This document shows, in pieces, positions 61,524-64,000 of a stretch of DNA of 64,000 nt. Origin of the DNA: Siphonobacter sp047605205 (GTDB lineage Bacteria; Bacteroidota; Bacteroidia; Cytophagales; Spirosomataceae); NCBI GenBank assembly GCA_047605205.1, contig JASGGE010000004.1, positions 1 through 64,000 on the forward strand, read 5' to 3'. Within the stretch, counting starts at the first letter, position 1. Every line of letters begins with the position of its first letter. A model generated the notes under the pieces. That model saw only the letters and a list, made by a program, of their open reading frames with translations, was not told where the DNA came from and ran no database searches. The position numbers and the translations under genes are program-made.

Positions 61524-62405
61524 ATGAAAAAATTACTCCTGGCCATATTCCTGATTGCCGGAGGATTACCCTCTTATGCTCAAAGTTGTTGCGAACAAGC
61601 CCCCTGTCATGACACCAGACAGGAAGAGAAATCTACTAGCCTAAAGCCAGATCCTATGCAGCTTATGGCCTCTACTAACGAGTTCCAGGCTATGCACATG
61701 GAACCACTGCCCTTTGTATTTGAAAGCAAAGCCGGGGGCCAGATGATTCAGATTGATGCCCCAGATGGTAAAAAGGCGAATGCGTTTTTTATTAAATCCA
61801 AAATTAAATCTGATAAGTACCTGTTAGTTTATCAGGAATGGTGGGGACTAAATGACTATGTAAAGCAGGAAGCCGAAAAATACTACAACACACTGGAGGG
61901 AAAAGTAAACGTACTAGCCCTGGATATGTACGATGGGAACGTGGCCACTACTCGCGAAGATGCGGGTAAGTATATGAGTCAGGCTAAACCCGAGCGATTG
62001 GAATCGATTGTCAAAGCAGGCATCAATTACGGTGGCCCAAAAGCAAAAATTGCTTCTATTGGCTGGTGTTTTGGAGGGATGCTTTCTTTAAAATCAGCCC
62101 TGCTGGAAGGTTCACATGCGGTTGGTTGCGTTATGTATTACGGTCGCCCTGAGCAGGATGTGGATAAATTGAAAACATTACATACAGATGTTCTGGGAAT
62201 TTTTGGGAGCAAAGACAAAGGCATTACGGTTGCTTCCGTTGAAGAGTTTGAAAAAAATATGGCCGCAGCTGGCAAGAAAGTAACCATCAAAATGTACGAT
62301 TCCGATCACGCTTTTGCCAATCCCAGCAATCCTGTTTACGACGAAAAAGCTTCTTCTGACGCTTTCCAACAGGCTTCTTCGTATCTAAAGGAGAAGTTAC
62401 TCTAA
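61524..62405 (+). CDS. exported dienelactone hydrolase family protein
   Basis: This 293-aa protein has a signal peptide (LLLAIFLIAGGLPSYAQS) and a cysteine-rich mature N-terminus (SCCEQAPCHD). The alpha/beta-hydrolase domain shows YQEWWGLNDYVKQEA, LDMYDGN, the nucleophile elbow IGWCFGGM with cysteine as in dienelactone hydrolases, an aspartate in GIFGSKDKGI and the histidine in DSDHAFANPS. DLH relatives cleave lactones and esters. A periplasmic location is inferred. The three early cysteines may bind metal or form disulfides. Confidence 0.86.
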   Translation: MKKLLLAIFLIAGGLPSYAQSCCEQAPCHDTRQEEKSTSLKPDPMQLMASTNEFQAMHMEPLPFVFESKAGGQMIQIDAPDGKKANAFFIKSKIKSDKYLLVYQEWWGLNDYVKQEAEKYYNTLEGKVNVLALDMYDGNVATTREDAGKYMSQAKPERLESIVKAGINYGGPKAKIASIGWCFGGMLSLKSALLEGSHAVGCVMYYGRPEQDVDKLKTLHTDVLGIFGSKDKGITVASVEEFEKNMAAAGKKVTIKMYDSDHAFANPSNPVYDEKASSDAFQQASSYLKEKLL

Positions 62406-62512
62406 TTGTCAGCTAGTTGATTGAGCCCGAATTTTTAGTATTGATTCGCCTGACAATCAACAACAATTAGATCTACTATTTCGTTAATTTTGAAGAGAAA
62501 TCATGAAAGCCT

Positions 62513-62707
62513 ATGAGAAAGCTAGTTGTTATAGCATTGATTGCAAGCCTGGCCTTACCCGAATTCGTTCAGGCTGCTCCTATGCATTCCGTAAACTCTG
62601 TTCAGATTGAAGCCTCCCGTAAACGCCCTTATCGCAAAAAGAAAGGTTTTATGTGGGGGATATTCAAGAAAAAAAATAAAGGCTGTGGTTGCCCCAGCTA
62701 TAAATAA
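62513..62707 (+). CDS. small secreted basic peptide
   Basis: This 64-aa product has a signal peptide (LVVIALIASLALPEFVQA) and a mature part of about 40 residues that is strikingly basic: RKRPYRKKKGFMWGIFKKKNK followed by CGCPSYK, split here. A TAATTTTG box at 62485-62492 could be its promoter. The C-terminal GCGCPSY with two close cysteines is unusual. No known family is recognised, and the short length is at the limit of reliable gene calling. It might act at the cell surface. Confidence 0.6.
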   Translation: MRKLVVIALIASLALPEFVQAAPMHSVNSVQIEASRKRPYRKKKGFMWGIFKKKNKGCGCPSYK

Positions 62708-62781
62708 TTGCGTTTGAAGATACTAAAAGACCATTCTTTTGAAGGTTCCTTTTATCGAACATTAAGCTAGTGCAGGTATGA

Positions 62782-62808
62782 AACCCGTCCTCAACAGGGC
62801 GGGTTTTT
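62782..62808 (+). terminator. intrinsic terminator after the basic peptide gene
   Basis: AACCCGTCC pairs with GGCGGGTT around TCAACA with one G-T pair, followed by a T-run. Confidence 0.7.
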
Positions 62809-62821
62809 GCACGAACCGCCG

Positions 62822-62829
62822 TACCTTTG
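62822..62829 (+). promoter_or_regulatory. -7 element before the ferredoxin reductase gene
   Basis: TACCTTTG fits TAnnTTTG, 74 bp before the start codon. The expected -33 position falls in the preceding terminator and has no TTG. Confidence 0.35.
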
Positions 62830-62903
62830 TTACTGGACTCTTTCATTATCCCATCGATAACAGTTAACAACTAACGCTCCACGTGATACGTTAACGATTT
62901 CCA

Positions 62904-63962
62904 ATGAGCAAGTACTTTCATTTAACGGTTAAAGAAGTCGTTCGAGAAACCGAAGATACCGTTACCTTACATTTCTGGCATCCGCCCCACGCTGCCATTT
63001 CCTATAAACCAGGTCAGTTTTTAACCCTGATTGTATCCGTAAATGGTAAAAAGCTACGGCGGGCCTATTCCATGTCCAGCTCCCCTAATCGTGATGCGTC
63101 TATTGCCGTAACAGTAAAACGTTTGCCGGGGGGCCTGGTGTCTAATTATCTGAATGATCAGATTAAAGCCGGTGATATCATTGAAGTAATGGAACCAATG
63201 GGTCATTTCGTATGTGACCCCAGCCCGTCGAAGAGCCGTCATATCGTTTTGTTTGGAGCTGGTAGTGGCGTTACACCTCTGATATCCATGTTAAAATCAA
63301 TTCTACCAGTAGAGGTAAAAACAAACATTACGCTTATTTACGGCAGTCGGACGGAACGTAATATCATTTTCCAGAATCAATTGGCAGCCTTACAGAATCA
63401 ATATGCCGACCGACTGGAAGTTATTCATGTATTGAGTCAGCCCAAGAGTTGGGATCAGCGTACAGGACGGATTAATCAACAAATGACAATCCGATTACTG
63501 GAAGAACTCGGTATCCCCGTTGCATCTGCCGAATATTATATCTGCGGCCCTGACGGTATGATGGAAGAAGTGCAAAATGGGCTTCGTATTTTAGGCGTTG
63601 CGGGTAGCCAGGTTCATAAGGAAAGTTTTGCTCCCTCAAAAGATACCCATGGTGAAGTAGTTGAAGAGGAAGACGACGGAACGCTTAAAACCCGCACCGT
63701 AACCATTATCTACGAAGGTTCTGAGTATCAGGTTATTGTAAAACCTCATCAGACAATTCTGGAGGCTGGCCTGGAAATGGACATCGACTTACCTTACTCT
63801 TGCCAGGCAGGTATGTGTACTGCCTGCATGGGTCGCTGCAAATCAGGGAAGGTATTAATGGACGAAGAAGACGGGCTTACTCAGGGAGAAATTAATGCAG
63901 GCTTCGTATTAACCTGCGTAGCTCACCCAATGAGTGAGGGTGTTGTAGTAGAAATCGAATAA
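62904..63962 (+). CDS. ferredoxin-NAD(P)-type oxidoreductase with C-terminal [2Fe-2S] domain
   Basis: This 352-aa protein combines an FNR-like flavin/NAD domain with a plant-type ferredoxin, as in phenylacetyl-CoA epoxidase subunit PaaE and related reductases. The FAD motif RRAYSMSSSPN is near 53-63, the NAD motif LFGAGSGVTPLISML about 115-129, and YYICGPDGMM follows. The C-terminal domain has the four cluster cysteines in YSCQAGMCTACMG and LTCVAHP. It transfers electrons from NADPH to a partner oxygenase or other acceptor. No paa gene is adjacent, so the partner is unknown. Confidence 0.9.
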   Translation: MSKYFHLTVKEVVRETEDTVTLHFWHPPHAAISYKPGQFLTLIVSVNGKKLRRAYSMSSSPNRDASIAVTVKRLPGGLVSNYLNDQIKAGDIIEVMEPMGHFVCDPSPSKSRHIVLFGAGSGVTPLISMLKSILPVEVKTNITLIYGSRTERNIIFQNQLAALQNQYADRLEVIHVLSQPKSWDQRTGRINQQMTIRLLEELGIPVASAEYYICGPDGMMEEVQNGLRILGVAGSQVHKESFAPSKDTHGEVVEEEDDGTLKTRTVTIIYEGSEYQVIVKPHQTILEAGLEMDIDLPYSCQAGMCTACMGRCKSGKVLMDEEDGLTQGEINAGFVLTCVAHPMSEGVVVEIE

Positions 63963-64000
63963 GCTCGTTCAGGTATTAACAGAAAAAGCCAGATCGCTCG

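Noticed and set aside
1..64000. CRISPR array, rRNA operon, prophage or intact insertion sequence
   Set aside because: No regularly spaced direct repeats, rRNA-like segments, integrase or transposase genes were seen on either strand.

Overview
The window looks like a Bacteroidota chromosome from the Cytophagales (Spirosoma/Siphonobacter-like). Lineage markers visible in the sequence are a type IX secretion C-terminal sorting domain, GldE next to ssb and mutY, a BamD / omega-like / CoaBC / DUF4835 / RecN block, GLPGLI and TonB/carboxypeptidase-regulatory outer-membrane proteins, a DUF4301 protein, a 29-residue COX24-like protein upstream of RNase G, and promoters of the Bacteroidota type (TTG, about 21 bp, TAnnTTTG). 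Genus assignment is inference. GC counted by eye over 300 bp is about 43% in the RNase G gene.

Layout. 0.3-0.6 kb: tRNA-Gly and tRNA-Leu, each with a terminator. 0.9-23.7 kb: a housekeeping block with a GreA-like factor, phosphohexomutase, a D-Ala-D-Ala-ligase-like protein, a T9SS cargo protein, OstA-like and TilS divergently arranged, an aldose epimerase, BamD, omega-like, CoaBC, DUF4835, an Sm-like small protein, RecN, Sco, RidA, DUF4301, TadA and superoxide dismutase. 23.8 kb: tRNA-His, then a decayed small gene. 24.5-34.4 kb: a large TonB receptor, mannose-1-phosphate guanylyltransferase, ThiL, and the sulfate-assimilation genes cysH-cysD-cysN. 34.5-36.9 kb: an accessory stretch of small, poorly conserved or broken genes (charged protein, proline-rich protein, DUF2383-like protein, two small genes with inactivating lesions). 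36.9-51.1 kb: an SDR, a Dabb protein, an AXE1-type esterase, gldE-ssb-mutY, HU, a TPR protein, the COX24-like protein with RNase G, and a GT14 / PhyH / GH63-like glycan group.

51.1-59.8 kb is the clearest island. The gene bodies at 51.5-54.7 and 55.5-58.2 kb fall to about 23-24% GC by direct count. The island holds (i) two tandem, overlapping GTPase genes, a dynamin-like protein of 728 aa and a smaller TRAFAC-type GTPase of 346 aa, preceded by an unusual G-poor intergenic region with an 11-C homopolymer; (ii) a TonB-plug/carboxypeptidase-regulatory outer-membrane protein paired with a GLPGLI protein; and (iii) a stand-alone LuxR-type HTH. The GTPase pair is my best candidate for an undescribed system; no effector or phenotype can be read from the sequence. 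From 60.1 kb ordinary genes resume: a metallophosphoesterase, an exported dienelactone hydrolase, a tiny basic secreted peptide and a ferredoxin-type oxidoreductase.

No CRISPR array, intact insertion sequence, rRNA or prophage was seen. Several intergenic regions carry short reading frames broken by one or two lesions; these are listed as pseudogene candidates with modest confidence.
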